This document shows, one piece after another, positions 41,200 to 52,457 of a stretch of 64,000 nucleotides of DNA. Source of the stretch: Kitasatospora sp. SolWspMP-SS2h (GTDB lineage Bacteria; Actinomycetota; Actinomycetes; Streptomycetales; Streptomycetaceae); NCBI RefSeq assembly GCF_003259315.1, contig NZ_QLLT01000001.1, forward strand, positions 186,001-250,000. The letters are read 5' to 3'. The notes under the pieces are model-generated. The model worked only from the letters and a program-made list of their open reading frames with translations. It did no database searches and was not told the origin of the DNA. Both the position numbers and the translations under genes were made by a program. How positions within the stretch are numbered: position 1 is the stretch's first letter; each line of letters begins with the position of its first letter.

Positions 41200-42312
41200 A
41201 TGACTGCTCTCCTCGCTCCGACGCGCCCGCTGATCCGGGTCGCCGCCGTTCTGCTGTCGTGCGCCGCCTCGGTGCCCGCCGCGCTGGCCGCCGCCCCGGC
41301 TGCGGCGGCGCCCACCGGTCCGACCGTGCTCCGGGTCCCGCCCGGCGCGTCCGTGCAGACCGCCTTGGACGCGGCCGCCCCGGGTGACGTGGTGGAGCTC
41401 GCCGCGGGCCGCTACCCGGGCAGCGTGACACTCACCACCGACCGCGTGACCCTGCGCGGCCAGGGCACCGGCACCGTCCTGGTGCCCGATCCGGCCGACC
41501 GCGGCGCCTGCGCGCAGGCCGGTGACGGCGTGTGCGTGACGGGCGGTGCGGATCCGCAGGGCGCGCCGGTGCACCCGGTCTCGGGCGTGGTGGTGGAGGC
41601 GCTGACGGTGGCGGGCTTCGCCCGCAACGGCGTCGGCGCGGCCGTCACCGACCGGCTGACGGTGCGCGGGGTGGCGGCGCACGACAACGGCCTGCAGGGC
41701 ATCAGTGTCGAGATGTCGACCCGTACCGTGCTGACCGACAACGAGGCCCGGGACAACGGCCAGGCGGGGATCTTCGTGGCCAACTGGTACGACCGCAAGG
41801 GCGGCGCGCTGGAGACCCTGGGCACCGAGGTGTCCGGGAACCGGTTGACCGGCAACCGGATCGGCCTGCAACTGCGCCGGGTGCGCGGGCTGACGGCGGA
41901 GGCCAACCTGGCGTCCGGGAACTGCGGCGGCCTGTTCGTGGTCGGCGACGACGGGGTGCCCCGGGCCGGGGCGCTGACCCTCCGGGCCAACGTGGTGCGG
42001 GCGAACAACCGGTACTGCCCGCCCAATCCCCGGCTCGACTCCGTCCAGGGCACCGGCATCCTGCTGACCGGCACCGAGGACGTCACGGTCTCCGGCAACC
42101 AGGTCGCCGACCACACCGGGGCGTCCCCGATGTCCGGCGGCATCGTGCTGTACCCGAGCGTGGTCGGCGCCCCCAACGCCCGGGCCACCGTCACCGGCAA
42201 CGTCCTGCGCGACAACGTCCCCGCCGACCTGGCCGACCGGGACCCGCACGGCACCGGCCACACGTTCGCCGGCAACGTCTGCGGCACCTCCGAGCCCGCC
42301 GGCCACTGCTGA
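41200..42312 (+). CDS. Secreted right-handed beta-helix protein
   Basis: 370 residues from ATG 41200, which gives a clean signal peptide (LIRVAAVLLSCAASVPAALAAAPAAAAP); an upstream ATG at 41158 is in frame. The body is a parallel beta-helix (PbH1 repeats, about residues 50-350): VVELAAGRYPGSVTLTTDRVTLRGQG, NGLQGISVEM, NGQAGIFVANWYDR, GNRLTGNRIGLQLRRV, DVTVSGNQVADHTG. Three Cys pairs may stabilise it. The fold occurs in pectate lyase-like and polysaccharide-binding proteins; no lyase active-site residues are obvious, so the reaction is unknown. It lies 71 bases before the O-methyltransferase gene. Confidence 0.85.
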   Translation: MTALLAPTRPLIRVAAVLLSCAASVPAALAAAPAAAAPTGPTVLRVPPGASVQTALDAAAPGDVVELAAGRYPGSVTLTTDRVTLRGQGTGTVLVPDPADRGACAQAGDGVCVTGGADPQGAPVHPVSGVVVEALTVAGFARNGVGAAVTDRLTVRGVAAHDNGLQGISVEMSTRTVLTDNEARDNGQAGIFVANWYDRKGGALETLGTEVSGNRLTGNRIGLQLRRVRGLTAEANLASGNCGGLFVVGDDGVPRAGALTLRANVVRANNRYCPPNPRLDSVQGTGILLTGTEDVTVSGNQVADHTGASPMSGGIVLYPSVVGAPNARATVTGNVLRDNVPADLADRDPHGTGHTFAGNVCGTSEPAGHC

Positions 42313-42383
42313 GCCACTCTCGCCCCGCTCCCCCACGCGGCCCCCACGCCCACCCTCCGACCCACCGACGAAAGGCCGTCCCC

Positions 42384-43499
42384 GTGACCTCCGCCCCGAC
42401 CGCCCCGCCCAACCCGACCACCTCGCCGAACCCGCAGAGCCCGCAGACCTCCCAGAGCCCGCAGAACCCGACGGCGCCGGTCGCGGCCCCGGCCGTCCCG
42501 CCCGCGATGCTGCTGCGCGAGCTGGTGTTCGGCGCCGCCTGCGCGGGCGCGGTCCGCGCCGCCGCCAGCCTGCGGCTGCCGGACGCGCTGGACGAGGAGC
42601 CCGCCACCGCCGAGCAGCTGGCCGGGCGGCTGGACGTCGAGCCCGGCCCGCTGCGGCGGCTGCTGCGCGCGCTGGCCTGCTACGAGGTGTTCGCCGAGGA
42701 CGCCGACGGCCGCTACCGGCACACCCCGCTGTCGCGCCTGCTGCGCGCCGACGAGCCGGGCAGCCTGCGCGACATCGCGCTGTGGTGCACCGAGCCGTGG
42801 ACCTGGCAGTCCTGGTCCCGGCTGGACGACGCGGTGCGCACCGGGCGCAGCGTCTTCGGCGACGCCTTCGGCAAGGAGTTCTTCCAGTACCTGCACGACG
42901 ACGCGCCGGAGTCCGCCGCCCTGTTCAACCGGGCGATGACCCAGTCCAGCCGGCAGTCCGCGCAGGACCTGGCCGGCTTCCTCGACCTGGCGGGCGTCGC
43001 CTCGGTGGCGGACATCGGCGGCGGCCAGGGCCAGGTGCTGGCCGAGCTGATGGAGCGCCACCCCGACCTGCACGGCACCCTGCTGGACCTGCCGAAGGTG
43101 GTCGAGCACGCGGACCCGCGGCTGCTGCCCGGCGGGTCGCTGGCCGACCGGGCCCGGCTGGTGCCCGGGGACTGCCGCACCGCGGTGCCGGTGCAGGCGG
43201 ACCTGTACCTGGTGAAGAACATCCTGGAGTGGGACGACGACTCCACCCGCCGGACGCTGCGCAACCTGCGCCAGGTGGCCCGTCCGGGCGCCCGGGTGGT
43301 GATCGTGGAGAACCTGGTGGACGACTCCCCCTCGATGCGGTTCACCACCGCGATGGACCTGCTGCTCCTGCTGAACGTCGGCGGCGCCAAGCACACCCTG
43401 GGCAGCCTGACCGCCCTGATCGCGGAGTCCGGCCTGCGGCTGGACGCGGTCGCCCCGGTCAACCCGTACCTGCACGCCTTCTCCTGCGCCGTCCCGTAA
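42384..43499 (+). CDS. SAM-dependent O-methyltransferase, probable pigment tailoring enzyme
   Basis: 371 residues from GTG 42384. A Pro/Gln/Ser-rich N-terminal tail (about 40 residues) is followed by the dimerisation domain (AMLLRELVFGAACAGAVRAAASLRLPDAL, LLRALACYEVFAEDADGRYRHTPLSRLL) and the catalytic Rossmann domain: VASVADIGGGQGQVLAELMERHPDLHGTLLDLPKVVEHA (SAM site), GDCRTAVPVQADLYLVKNILEWDDD, and AKHTLGSLTALIAESGLRL. This is the acetylserotonin/hydroxyneurosporene O-methyltransferase type used in aromatic polyketide tailoring. It converges on the whiE-like operon with only a terminator between, so it probably acts on the spore pigment. Confidence 0.88.
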   Translation: MTSAPTAPPNPTTSPNPQSPQTSQSPQNPTAPVAAPAVPPAMLLRELVFGAACAGAVRAAASLRLPDALDEEPATAEQLAGRLDVEPGPLRRLLRALACYEVFAEDADGRYRHTPLSRLLRADEPGSLRDIALWCTEPWTWQSWSRLDDAVRTGRSVFGDAFGKEFFQYLHDDAPESAALFNRAMTQSSRQSAQDLAGFLDLAGVASVADIGGGQGQVLAELMERHPDLHGTLLDLPKVVEHADPRLLPGGSLADRARLVPGDCRTAVPVQADLYLVKNILEWDDDSTRRTLRNLRQVARPGARVVIVENLVDDSPSMRFTTAMDLLLLLNVGGAKHTLGSLTALIAESGLRLDAVAPVNPYLHAFSCAVP

Positions 43500-43571
43500 A
43501 CAGCCCCGCGGGCGGCGCGCGCGGACGGACGCCGACCGGCGCCGGCGCCGACGCCGAGGCCGACAGACACC

Positions 43572-43603
43572 GAGGGGCCGCCCGGAGTTCCGGGCGGCCC
43601 CTC
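43572..43603. terminator. Bidirectional terminator
   Basis: A perfect 14-bp stem (43572-43585 with 43590-43603) with loop AGTT, between the convergent O-methyltransferase and TcmI-like cyclase genes. Confidence 0.85.
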
Positions 43604-43647
43604 CGCTCTGCGCGCTGCGCCGCGGCGGTGCAGCGTCAGTGTCGGCG

Positions 43648-44700
<1,053 letters not shown>

Positions 44701-44738
44701 GTCGTGCTCCTTGCGGTCGGAACGGTCAGTCGGAACGT

Positions 44739-45959
44739 TCAGGGGTGGCGCAGCACCAGGGCGGTGTTGGAGCCCATCAGGCCGCGGCTGAGCACCAGGG
44801 CGGTGCGCAGCTCGGCGGCGCGCGGGTGGCCGATGACCAGGTCGAGGCCGTACGGACAGTCCGCGGTGTGCGGGGTGGGCGGGACCAGGCCGTGTTCGAG
44901 GGCGAGCACGGCGGCGGCGACGTCCAGGGCGGAGGCTCCGCTGTGGGCGCGGCCGAGTCCGGCCTTGGGGGCGGTGACGGGGACGCGCCCGGCGTGCTCG
45001 CCGAGCGCGTCGGCCAGGGCGAGCGCCTCGGCCCGGTCGGCTTCGGGGACGCCGAGGGCGTCGGCGAAGACCACGTCGACCTCGTCCGGAGCGCAGCGCG
45101 CCTGGGCGAGGGCGCCGCGGATCGCGTGGGCGAGTCCTTCGCGGCTCTCGCTCCAGCGGGCGGCGCCGGTGAAGGTCGCGGTTTGGCCGACGATCCGGGC
45201 GCGCGGGCGGGTGCCGCGGCGGCGGGCGGTGTGCTCGTCCTCGACGACGAACATCGCGCCGCCCTCGGCGGGGACGAACCCGGCCGCGTCGGAGCCGAAC
45301 GGGCGGTAGGCGCGTTCGGGGTCCTCGACGGTGGACAGCCCGGGGTAGCCGAGCTGGCAGACCATCGAGTACGGGGCGACGGGTGCTTCGGTGGCGCCGG
45401 CCAGCACCGCGTCGGTGCCGCGGGCGACGGCCCGGGCGGCGTGGGCGAGGGCGTCCAGGCCGCCGGCCTCGTCGGAGGCGACCACGCCGCAGGGGCCCTT
45501 GAAGCCGCCGCGGATGGAGATCTGGCCGGTGGAGGCGGCGTAGAACCAGGCGATCGACTGGTAGGGGCCGACGTGGTGGGGCCCCTCGGCCCACAGGTGC
45601 TGCAGTTCGCGCTGGCCGAACTCGCCGCCCCCAGAGCCGGCCGCGGTGACCACGGCGACGCCGAACGGGTCGTCGGGGTGGTCGGCGAGGTCGGCGTCGG
45701 CCGTGGCGAGTTCGGCGGCGGCCATCGCGAAGTGGGTGAAGCGGTCGGTCTGCACCAGGTAGCGGGCCTCGACGTACTCCTCGGCGTCGAAGCCGTGCAC
45801 CAGGCCGGCCACCTTGAGCGGCAGGTGCGCGCAGCCCTCCCGGTCGATCGGGGCGAGTGCGGAGCGGCCCTCGACCAGGGCCTTCCAGTAGTCGTCGGCG
45901 CCGATCCCGTTCGGCGCGACCACGCCGACGCCGGTAATCACCGCGCTTCGTTCGCTCAT
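44739..45959 (-). CDS. KS-beta / chain-length factor (whiE ORFIV type)
   Basis: 406 residues, thiolase-fold partner of the KS-alpha. It has lost the catalytic Cys: the site reads [16 protein letters not shown], so position 164 is Glu where most chain-length factors have Gln and KS-alpha has Cys. The His pair is also lost. The KS-alpha/KS-beta dimer sets the number of malonyl extensions; the spore-pigment type usually makes long (about 24-carbon) chains. The start ATG 45959 overlaps the KS-alpha stop by 4 bases. Confidence 0.93.
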   Translation of the reverse strand: MSERSAVITGVGVVAPNGIGADDYWKALVEGRSALAPIDREGCAHLPLKVAGLVHGFDAEEYVEARYLVQTDRFTHFAMAAAELATADADLADHPDDPFGVAVVTAAGSGGGEFGQRELQHLWAEGPHHVGPYQSIAWFYAASTGQISIRGGFKGPCGVVASDEAGGLDALAHAARAVARGTDAVLAGATEAPVAPYSMVCQLGYPGLSTVEDPERAYRPFGSDAAGFVPAEGGAMFVVEDEHTARRRGTRPRARIVGQTATFTGAARWSESREGLAHAIRGALAQARCAPDEVDVVFADALGVPEADRAEALALADALGEHAGRVPVTAPKAGLGRAHSGASALDVAAAVLALEHGLVPPTPHTADCPYGLDLVIGHPRAAELRTALVLSRGLMGSNTALVLRHP

Positions 45960-47221
45960 GCGGCCGCCTCCACCTTGCTCAGCACCACCGCGGACTGGAA
46001 GCCGCCGAAGCCGCTGCCCACCGACAGCACGTGGCGCAGCGGCAGTTCGCGGGCGGTGCGGGGGACGTAGTCGAGGTCGCACTCGGGGTCGGGCTCGGTG
46101 TAGTTGGCGGTGGGCGGGACGACGCCGTGGTACAGGGCGAGGGTGCAGGCGACGAGTTCGATGGCGCCGATCGCGCCGAGCGAGTGCCCGACCATCGACT
46201 TGATGGAGCTCATCGGGGTGCGCCGGGCGTGCTCGCCGAGCGAGCGCTTGACGGCGGCGGTCTCGTGCCGGTCGTTCTGCTTGGTGCCGGAGCCGTGCGC
46301 GTTGACGTAGTCGACGGCCTCGCCGGGGACCCCGGCGTGCGCCAGGGCCCGGTCGATGGCCCGGGACATCTCCAGGCCGTCCTGGGTGAGCCCGGTCATG
46401 TGGTAGGCGTTGCCGAAGGTGGCGAAGCCGCCGAGTTCGGCGTAGATCCGGGCGCCGCGCCGCCTGGCGTGCTCCCACTCCTCCAGCACCAGGACGGCGC
46501 CGCCCTCGCCGAGCACGAAGCCGTCGCGGCCGGCGTCGAACGGGCGGGAGGCGTGCTCGGGGTCCTCGTTGCGGGCCGAGGTGGCCTTGATCGCGTCGAA
46601 GCAGGCGACGGTGATCGGGGAGATCGGCGAGTCGCAGGCCCCGGTGACGATCACGTCGGCGCGGCCCTCCTCGATGGCGAGGGCGGCGTAGCCGACGGCG
46701 TCCAGGCCGGAGGTGCAGCCGGTGGAGACGGTCTGCACCGGGCCGTGCGCGCCGATCCGCTCGGCGACGGCGGAGGCCAGGGTGGACGGGGAGAAGGCCC
46801 GCTCCAGGTGCGGGGCGGCGGGGGCGTGGTCGACGCCCCAGTGCTCGCCGCGCTCGCTGACCAGCACGTAGTCGCGTTCCAGCCGGGTGGTGCCGCCGAC
46901 GGCGGTGCCGAGCGAGACGCCGATCCGCCAGGGGTCCTCGCGTTCCGGGTCGAGCCCGGCGTCGGCGACCGCCTCGGCGGCGGCGACCAGCGCGAACTGG
47001 ACGTACCTGTCGTTGCGGGCGACCTGGTCCGGCGTCAGGCCGTGGGCGGCGGGGTCGAAGTCGCACTCGGCGGCGATCCGGGAGCGGAAGCCCTCCGGGT
47101 CGAACAGGGTGATGCCGCGGGTGGCGGTGCGGCCCTCGGTGAGCAGCGACCAGAACCGGGGGACGCCGATGCCGCCGGGGGCGACCACGCCGATCCCGGT
47201 CACCGCGACCCGGCGGCTCAC
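45956..47221 (-). CDS. KS-alpha ketosynthase of the spore pigment PKS (whiE ORFIII type)
   Basis: 421 residues. All four catalytic residues sit at the classic positions: Cys169 ([15 protein letters not shown]), His309 ([12 protein letters not shown]), Lys341 ([10 protein letters not shown]) and His346. It performs repeated decarboxylative condensations of malonyl-ACP. Gene order around it and its direct overlap with the cupin gene upstream (4 bases) fit the whiE/spore pigment PKS group, rather than antibiotic PKS clusters where cupin is absent from this position. Confidence 0.95.
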   Translation of the reverse strand: MSRRVAVTGIGVVAPGGIGVPRFWSLLTEGRTATRGITLFDPEGFRSRIAAECDFDPAAHGLTPDQVARNDRYVQFALVAAAEAVADAGLDPEREDPWRIGVSLGTAVGGTTRLERDYVLVSERGEHWGVDHAPAAPHLERAFSPSTLASAVAERIGAHGPVQTVSTGCTSGLDAVGYAALAIEEGRADVIVTGACDSPISPITVACFDAIKATSARNEDPEHASRPFDAGRDGFVLGEGGAVLVLEEWEHARRRGARIYAELGGFATFGNAYHMTGLTQDGLEMSRAIDRALAHAGVPGEAVDYVNAHGSGTKQNDRHETAAVKRSLGEHARRTPMSSIKSMVGHSLGAIGAIELVACTLALYHGVVPPTANYTEPDPECDLDYVPRTARELPLRHVLSVGSGFGGFQSAVVLSKVEAAA

Positions 47222-47646
47222 GAGGCGGCCTCCGCCGGTTCGGGCGGGCCCGCCTCGGCTGCGTCCTCCTCGGTGTCGACGTGCCCGAGCTCGGGGCGCG
47301 GGGCGAGCGGTCCGAGGTGGAAGACCATCCGGGCCTGGGTGCTGCCGACGTTGCGGAAGCGGTGCCGCATACCGATCGGGATCATCAGCCCCTGGTCGGG
47401 CCGCAGCCGCTGGGTGACGTCGTCCAGGTCGACCTCCAGCTCGCCGGAGATCACGAACACGAACTCCTCGGAGTACGGGTGGTAGTGCTCGCCGATCCGG
47501 TCCCCCGGTTCGACGATCGCCACCCCCATGAATCCGCTGGTCGCGCCGACCGCCGGCGGGGTGAGCATGGCCCGCAGGTCGCCGCCGCGCTTGCGGTTGG
47601 GGGGCGCGTCGTCGACGTGGACGACTCGTGGCGTCTCGGTGGTCAC
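47218..47646 (-). CDS. Cupin-domain protein (whiE ORFII type)
   Basis: 142 residues from GTG 47646 with AGAGGAA upstream. The conserved cupin strands are [38 protein letters not shown] (motif 1: HYHPYSEEF...G) and [16 protein letters not shown] (motif 2 with His). Metal ligands are two His and a Glu in motif 1 and one His in motif 2. The S. coelicolor counterpart whiE ORFII lies in the same place; its exact step is not established but it is needed for mature pigment. Confidence 0.92.
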   Translation of the reverse strand: MTTETPRVVHVDDAPPNRKRGGDLRAMLTPPAVGATSGFMGVAIVEPGDRIGEHYHPYSEEFVFVISGELEVDLDDVTQRLRPDQGLMIPIGMRHRFRNVGSTQARMVFHLGPLAPRPELGHVDTEEDAAEAGPPEPAEAAS

Positions 47647-47662
47647 GGTGCTGGTTCCTCTC

Positions 47663-47698
47663 GTGCGGGATGTGCGGGATGTGCGGGGTGTACGGGGT
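47663..47698. repeat. Short 9-bp tandem repeats
   Basis: GTGCGGGAT twice, then GTGCGGGGT and GTACGGGGT, head to tail, in the gap between the SchA/CurD-like gene and the cupin gene. They lie just upstream of the cupin RBS and are probably slippage products. Confidence 0.75.
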
Positions 47699-47726
47699 GT
47701 TACGGGGCGGGCGAGGCCCTGCCGGG

Positions 47727-48857
47727 TCAGTCCTCGGCCGAGGTGCGGTCGGTGACCGGGGTCATCGCGCACTCGGCGAGCAGGTGGCGCAGGCCCTCGC
47801 GGGTGTGCTCGACCGGCTCGGTGAGCTTGCCGAGGACGGCGGCGGCCAGCGGGCCGGCCAGGCCGAGGGCGGCGGCCGGGTCGTCGGCGGGGTCGACGAG
47901 CAGGTCGACCAGCCGGACCACCAGGTCCTCGTGCCGGTGGACGGTGGCGCGCACCAGCGGGCTGCCGGGGTCGGCGGCGGCGTGCTCGTCCTGCTCGGAC
48001 AGCAGCTCGACGAGGGCCGCGCCGGCGCCGGGGCGGACGGGGTAGCGGTAGGCGTGCCGCTGCACCGGGCCGCTCTTCAGGCCGGCGTGGTGGTGGATGA
48101 CGGGCAGCGCGGCGCGCTGGAAGAAGTCGCGGGCGGACAGCGGGTCGTCCAGGTCGCGCTTCTCCTCCAGGTACGGGTTGAGCGCCTCCTCGACGGCCCG
48201 CACCTCGGGCTGCCGGGCGACGTGCCGCAGCGCGGTGGGAAGGTCGCCGGCCACCTCGACGCAGCGGACGACCCGGTTGCCGTGCATGAACAGCGAGGTG
48301 CGCAGCAGGCGGGTGGTGTCGTCGACCCGGGCCTGCGGGGAGCGGTAGCCGGCCAGCAGTTCGGCGGCCTCCGCCTCGGTGCCGGGCTTGACGGTGAAGC
48401 TGAGCGCGTGCCGGACCACGCCGTCCGGGCCGGGCCGCGGCACGCCGGGGACGCCGGGGTGGTGCTCGCCGGGGCGCAGCGGCGGGGCGGGAGTGTCGAT
48501 GGCGGTGACGCCGTGGGTCTCGCGCAGCACGGTGTAGCGCAGCGAGCGGGTGTCGCTGACGCAGCCGTGCATGGGCTTGACCATCTCGCGGTGGGCGGGG
48601 CTGTCGACCCAGGCGAGGAACGGCTCGGCGCTCTCCCACTCGCTGGTGATCAGCCACCGGGACGGGTCGTCGATGGACTGGCAGAGCTGGTCGCTGACGT
48701 GTCCGGGGACGGACGAGACCTGGTAGCGCAGCAGTTCGTAGGCGTCCAGGAAGCGGTCCTGGGCGCCGTCGTGGACGTCCAGCATCAGGACGACGCGGAG
48801 CCGGCCCGGGGTGGGCCGGCCGGTGGTGGTCTCCTCGGCTGCGGAGAGCAGGGTCAT
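47727..48857 (-). CDS. SchA/CurD-like protein (whiE ORFI type)
   Basis: 376 residues. The N-terminal third is an antibiotic-biosynthesis-monooxygenase-like ferredoxin fold ([81 protein letters not shown]), the rest is the SchA/CurD domain ([91 protein letters not shown]). It heads the minus-strand pigment operon, as whiE ORFI does. The family is found only in spore pigment loci; its step is unknown. Confidence 0.92.
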   Translation of the reverse strand: MTLLSAAEETTTGRPTPGRLRVVLMLDVHDGAQDRFLDAYELLRYQVSSVPGHVSDQLCQSIDDPSRWLITSEWESAEPFLAWVDSPAHREMVKPMHGCVSDTRSLRYTVLRETHGVTAIDTPAPPLRPGEHHPGVPGVPRPGPDGVVRHALSFTVKPGTEAEAAELLAGYRSPQARVDDTTRLLRTSLFMHGNRVVRCVEVAGDLPTALRHVARQPEVRAVEEALNPYLEEKRDLDDPLSARDFFQRAALPVIHHHAGLKSGPVQRHAYRYPVRPGAGAALVELLSEQDEHAAADPGSPLVRATVHRHEDLVVRLVDLLVDPADDPAAALGLAGPLAAAVLGKLTEPVEHTREGLRHLLAECAMTPVTDRTSAED

Positions 48858-49128
48858 GGCGGCGGATCCTGTCGTCGGTTCGTGGTTCGTCCGCGCTTCC
48901 TCCGCGGTCTGCCCGCGAAGGGCCCTTCGCCGGTTTCCCGGACGGGCCTCGGGCGGCCGGGCCGGTCGGCGGAGCGGGCGGCGGTTCGTCCTCGATCGTC
49001 AGGGCGGGACGGACGGCCGCGCGAGACTTCACGGCCATCCGGGCGACGCACCCTGCGTGGCCGCCCGCGGCGGGGGATGGATGTCGGGTCTGGCGCTTCC
49101 AGCGCCCCGCACGGATGGAGCAGAGCTG
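48858..49128. promoter_or_regulatory. Divergent spore-pigment promoter region with 16-bp palindrome
   Basis: The 271-base gap between the whiE ORFI-type and ORFVIII-type genes must hold both promoters (in S. coelicolor these are developmentally controlled, one by sigma F). The perfect palindrome GCGAAGGGCCCTTCGC (48915-48930), 57 bases before the ORFI start, is an operator candidate. I could not assign -10/-35 boxes. Confidence 0.6.
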
Positions 49129-50787
49129 ATGAACACACAGATGGCCGACCGGGTCCCGGTCCTGATCACGGGCGGTTCGCTGGTCGGACTGTCCGCCTCG
49201 CTCTTCCTCGGTCGGCTCGGTGTGCCGCACCTGCTGGTGGAGCGGCACGCCGAGACCTCCCGGCACCCCCGGGGGCGCGGCAACAACCTGCGCACCATGG
49301 AGCTGTTCCGGGGCGCCGGGGTGGAGGACGACGTCCGGGCCGCCGCGTCGGTGCTGGCCGGCAACCACGGCATCCTGCAGGCCGAGACGCTCTCCGGCGG
49401 GGAGCAGGAGTGGCTGTTCCGGGAGATCGACCCGGGCGGGGGCCTGGCCAGGTTCAGCCCGTCCTCGTGGTGCCTGTGCAGCCAGAACGACCTCGAACCG
49501 GTGCTGCTGCGGCACGCCGCCGAGCGCGGCGACGTCCGCTTCAACACCGAGCTGCTCTCGTTCGCGCAGGACGCCGACGGGGTGACGGCCCGGCTGCGGG
49601 ACCGGGCCACCGGCGAGGAGCGCGAGGTGCGGGCCGACTACCTGGTCGCGGCGGACGGGCCGCGCAGCCCCGTGCGGGAGCAGCTGGGGATCGGGCAGTC
49701 CGGGCGCGGCGACCTGTTCCACAACGTCTCGGTGACCTTCCGGGCCAAGCGGCTGGCCGAGGTGGTGGGCGACCGCCTGTTCATCGCCTGCTACCTGACC
49801 GACCCGGCCGGCGCGGGCGCGCTGCTGCCCGTCGACAACCGCGAGGAGTGGGTCTTCCACCTGCCCTGGCACCCGGAGCGCGGCGAGGCCGTCGAGGACT
49901 TCACCGACGCCAGGTGCGCGGCGCACATCCGGGCCGCGGCCGGGGTGCCCGACCTGGACGTGGAGATCACCGGCCGGGCGCCCTGGCACGCCGCCGAGCG
50001 GGTCGCCGACCGGTACCGCGCCGGGCGGGTCTTCCTGTGCGGCGACTCCGCCCACGAGATGCCGCCGACCGGGGCGTTCGGCTCCAACACCGGCATCCAG
50101 GACGCCCACAACCTGGCCTGGAAGCTGGCCGCGGTGCTCGACGGCTGGGGCGGGCCGCGCCTGCTGGAGTCGTACGGGGCGGAGCGGCGGCCGGTCGCCG
50201 TGCAGACCGCGGCCCGGGCGGCGGCCCGGTCGGTGGAGCACCAGCACCCCGGTTTCGACGCGGCGCCGGCGGGCGGGCCGCGCACCAACGTGCTGGCGGT
50301 GGCGCTCGGCTACCGCTACACCGAGGGCGCGCTGGTCGGCGTGGACGCCACCGCCGGGGTGATCCCGGAGCGCTTCGCCGCGACCGGCGAGGTCGGCACC
50401 CGGGCCCCGCACCTGTGGCTGCGTGACGCGGACGGCGTCCGGCTGTCCACGCTCGACCTGTTCGGGCGCGAGCCGGTGCTGCTGGCGCCCGTGGCGGGCG
50501 GCGCGGGGTGGCCGGAGGCGGCGCGGGCGGTCTCCGAGCAGACCGGGGTGCCGATCCGCTGCCTGCTGGTCGGCGAGGGCGGGGACCTGGTGCCCGAGCC
50601 CGTCCCCGACCTCCCGGCCGGTCCCCGTCCGGCCGGGCCGAGCGGCTGGCCCGCGGTCTACGGGCTGCGCGAGGGCGGCGCCGTCCTGGTCCGCCCCGAC
50701 GGCTTCGTCGGCTGGCGGGCCGGCAGCTCGGTCGGCGACCCGGTGGCCGCCCTGCGGGTCGCCGCGCGCGGCGTGGCGGGGCTGTAG
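49129..50787 (+). CDS. FAD-dependent aromatic hydroxylase (whiE ORFVIII type)
   Basis: 552 residues of the PHBH-type flavoprotein monooxygenase family. ADP-binding fold at the start ([21 protein letters not shown]), the DG motif ([15 protein letters not shown]) and the second FAD site ([33 protein letters not shown]). The C-terminal thioredoxin-like domain (about 420-550) is present. It likely hydroxylates the aromatic polyketide using NADPH and O2. It is transcribed divergently from the pigment operon, exactly as whiE ORFVIII. Confidence 0.93.
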   Translation: MNTQMADRVPVLITGGSLVGLSASLFLGRLGVPHLLVERHAETSRHPRGRGNNLRTMELFRGAGVEDDVRAAASVLAGNHGILQAETLSGGEQEWLFREIDPGGGLARFSPSSWCLCSQNDLEPVLLRHAAERGDVRFNTELLSFAQDADGVTARLRDRATGEEREVRADYLVAADGPRSPVREQLGIGQSGRGDLFHNVSVTFRAKRLAEVVGDRLFIACYLTDPAGAGALLPVDNREEWVFHLPWHPERGEAVEDFTDARCAAHIRAAAGVPDLDVEITGRAPWHAAERVADRYRAGRVFLCGDSAHEMPPTGAFGSNTGIQDAHNLAWKLAAVLDGWGGPRLLESYGAERRPVAVQTAARAAARSVEHQHPGFDAAPAGGPRTNVLAVALGYRYTEGALVGVDATAGVIPERFAATGEVGTRAPHLWLRDADGVRLSTLDLFGREPVLLAPVAGGAGWPEAARAVSEQTGVPIRCLLVGEGGDLVPEPVPDLPAGPRPAGPSGWPAVYGLREGGAVLVRPDGFVGWRAGSSVGDPVAALRVAARGVAGL

Positions 50788-50806
50788 CACCGGGAGCGCC
50801 GGGAGC

Positions 50807-50869
50807 ACGGGGAACGGCGGGCGCGAACGGCCGGGGTCCACCGGCCGGGAGCGTTCCGCCGTTCCCCGT
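50807..50869. terminator. Terminator between hydroxylase and MFS genes
   Basis: A 14-bp perfect outer stem (50807-50820 with 50856-50869) encloses a second GGCCGG/CCGGCC stem. It lies between two convergent genes. Confidence 0.8.
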
Positions 50870-50931
50870 TCCCACCGTCCCGTTGACCCGCCGTCCCACC
50901 TGTCCTACCGGTTCGACCGCGGGTCCGTCGC

Positions 50932-52362
50932 TCACCCGGCCTTCTGGCGGGGCTTGCGGCCGAAGGGCTCGATCGCGGCGAGCAGGGCGAGCAGGACGAA
51001 GGCGAGGACCACCGCGATGCTGAGCTGGAAGGCGGTGGGGTAATCGGCGGGGGTGTGCAGGTGGGCGAAGAAGGTGGCGCCGACGGTGGCGATGCCCGCG
51101 GCGGAGCCGATCCGCTGGGCGGTCTGCAGGACGCCGCCCGCGGAGCCGGCCCGGGCGACCGGTACCTCGTTGAGGGTGAGTGCCTGGTTCGGGGAGACCA
51201 CCAGGCCGCTGCCGAGGCCGGCCAGCAGGAGCGGGAGGGCGGTGGCCCAGCCGACCTCGGGGCCGTCGAAGAGGTGCACGGCGAGGGCGGCGAGGGCGAG
51301 GCCGACGGTGACGGTGGCCAGGCCGACGGCGATCAGGCGGCGGCCGTGGCGGGTGACCAGGCGTCCGCCGATGGTGGAGGCGACCGCGGAGGCCAGGGCG
51401 AAGGGGGTGATGGCGAGGCCCGCCTGCAGGGCGCTGTAGTGGCGGCCGGACTGCAGGTAGAGGGTGAAGACGAAGAAGACCGCGGTGAACCCGGCGAAGT
51501 AGAGCAGCGAGACCAGCGCGCCGTAGGTGAAGGAGCGGGTGCGGAACAGCTCGGGGTGGACGAGCGGTTCGCGGTGCCGGGCGTAGCGGCGCTCCCAGCC
51601 CGCGAAGGCGGCCAGGACCAGGGCGGCGGCGGCCAGCAGCAGCCACTTGCCGGTGCCGTGCCACTGGGACTGGACTAGCGGGAGCAGCAGCAGGACGGTG
51701 CCGGCGCCCAGCAGCAGCACGCCGACCGGGTCGAAGTCGCGGCGGGCGCAGGTGTCGGGGGTGGGCGCGGGCAGCAGCCGGCGGGCCAGCGGGAGGGCCA
51801 CCAGGCCGATCGGGAGGTTGACGTAGAAGACCCAGCGCCAGCCCTCGGCGGTACCGAACACCGCGATCAGCAGGCCGCCGAGCAGCGGGCCGACGGCGGT
51901 GGAGAAGCCGATGGTGGTGCCGAGCATGCCGAACGCGCGGGCCCGTTCGCCGCCGCGGAAGAGCTGCTGGATGAAGCCGGAGACCTGGGGGACGAGCAGT
52001 CCGCCCGCCATGCCCTGGAGCAGCCGGGCCACCACCAGCCAGGTCTCGTTCTGGGCGGCACCGGCCAGGGCGCTGGTGGCGGTGAACAGGCCCAGTCCGG
52101 TCAGGAAGACCGGGCGGCGGCCGATCGCGTCGCCGAGCCGTCCGGCCGGGACCAGCACGAGTCCGAAGGCCAGCGAGTAGCCGGAGAGCACCCACTGGAG
52201 CCCGGCCTCGGACAGGTGCAGTCCGCTGCGCACGGACGGCAGGGCGACGTTGACGATCGACACGTCGAGCAGGGTCATGAACCCGGCGACCAGGCACACC
52301 GCGAGGGCCCGCCAGCGGCGCACCTCGGGGGCCGGTGCGGTGGCTGTCGTGGGCTGGGTCAT
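50932..52362 (-). CDS. DHA2-family MFS exporter next to the pigment cluster
   Basis: 476 residues with about fourteen helices. Motif A is GRLGDAIGRRPVFLTG; the helix-5 motif C is MLGTTIGFSTAVGPLLGGLLIAVF; the first helix has LLDVSIVNVALPSV. These mark EmrB/QacA-type exporters. It converges on the FAD hydroxylase gene. Spore pigment loci do not normally need an exporter, so it may be unrelated, or move a pigment-related compound. Confidence 0.9.
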   Translation of the reverse strand: MTQPTTATAPAPEVRRWRALAVCLVAGFMTLLDVSIVNVALPSVRSGLHLSEAGLQWVLSGYSLAFGLVLVPAGRLGDAIGRRPVFLTGLGLFTATSALAGAAQNETWLVVARLLQGMAGGLLVPQVSGFIQQLFRGGERARAFGMLGTTIGFSTAVGPLLGGLLIAVFGTAEGWRWVFYVNLPIGLVALPLARRLLPAPTPDTCARRDFDPVGVLLLGAGTVLLLLPLVQSQWHGTGKWLLLAAAALVLAAFAGWERRYARHREPLVHPELFRTRSFTYGALVSLLYFAGFTAVFFVFTLYLQSGRHYSALQAGLAITPFALASAVASTIGGRLVTRHGRRLIAVGLATVTVGLALAALAVHLFDGPEVGWATALPLLLAGLGSGLVVSPNQALTLNEVPVARAGSAGGVLQTAQRIGSAAGIATVGATFFAHLHTPADYPTAFQLSIAVVLAFVLLALLAAIEPFGRKPRQKAG

Positions 52363-52457
52363 CCGGGTTCCCTTCCGTCCGGCGTCCAGTCTCGGAGGCG
52401 AGGACGGCGGCGGGCGGGCGGCGCGCCGGGGAGGGGGGCCGGTCGGCTGACGGCGGG

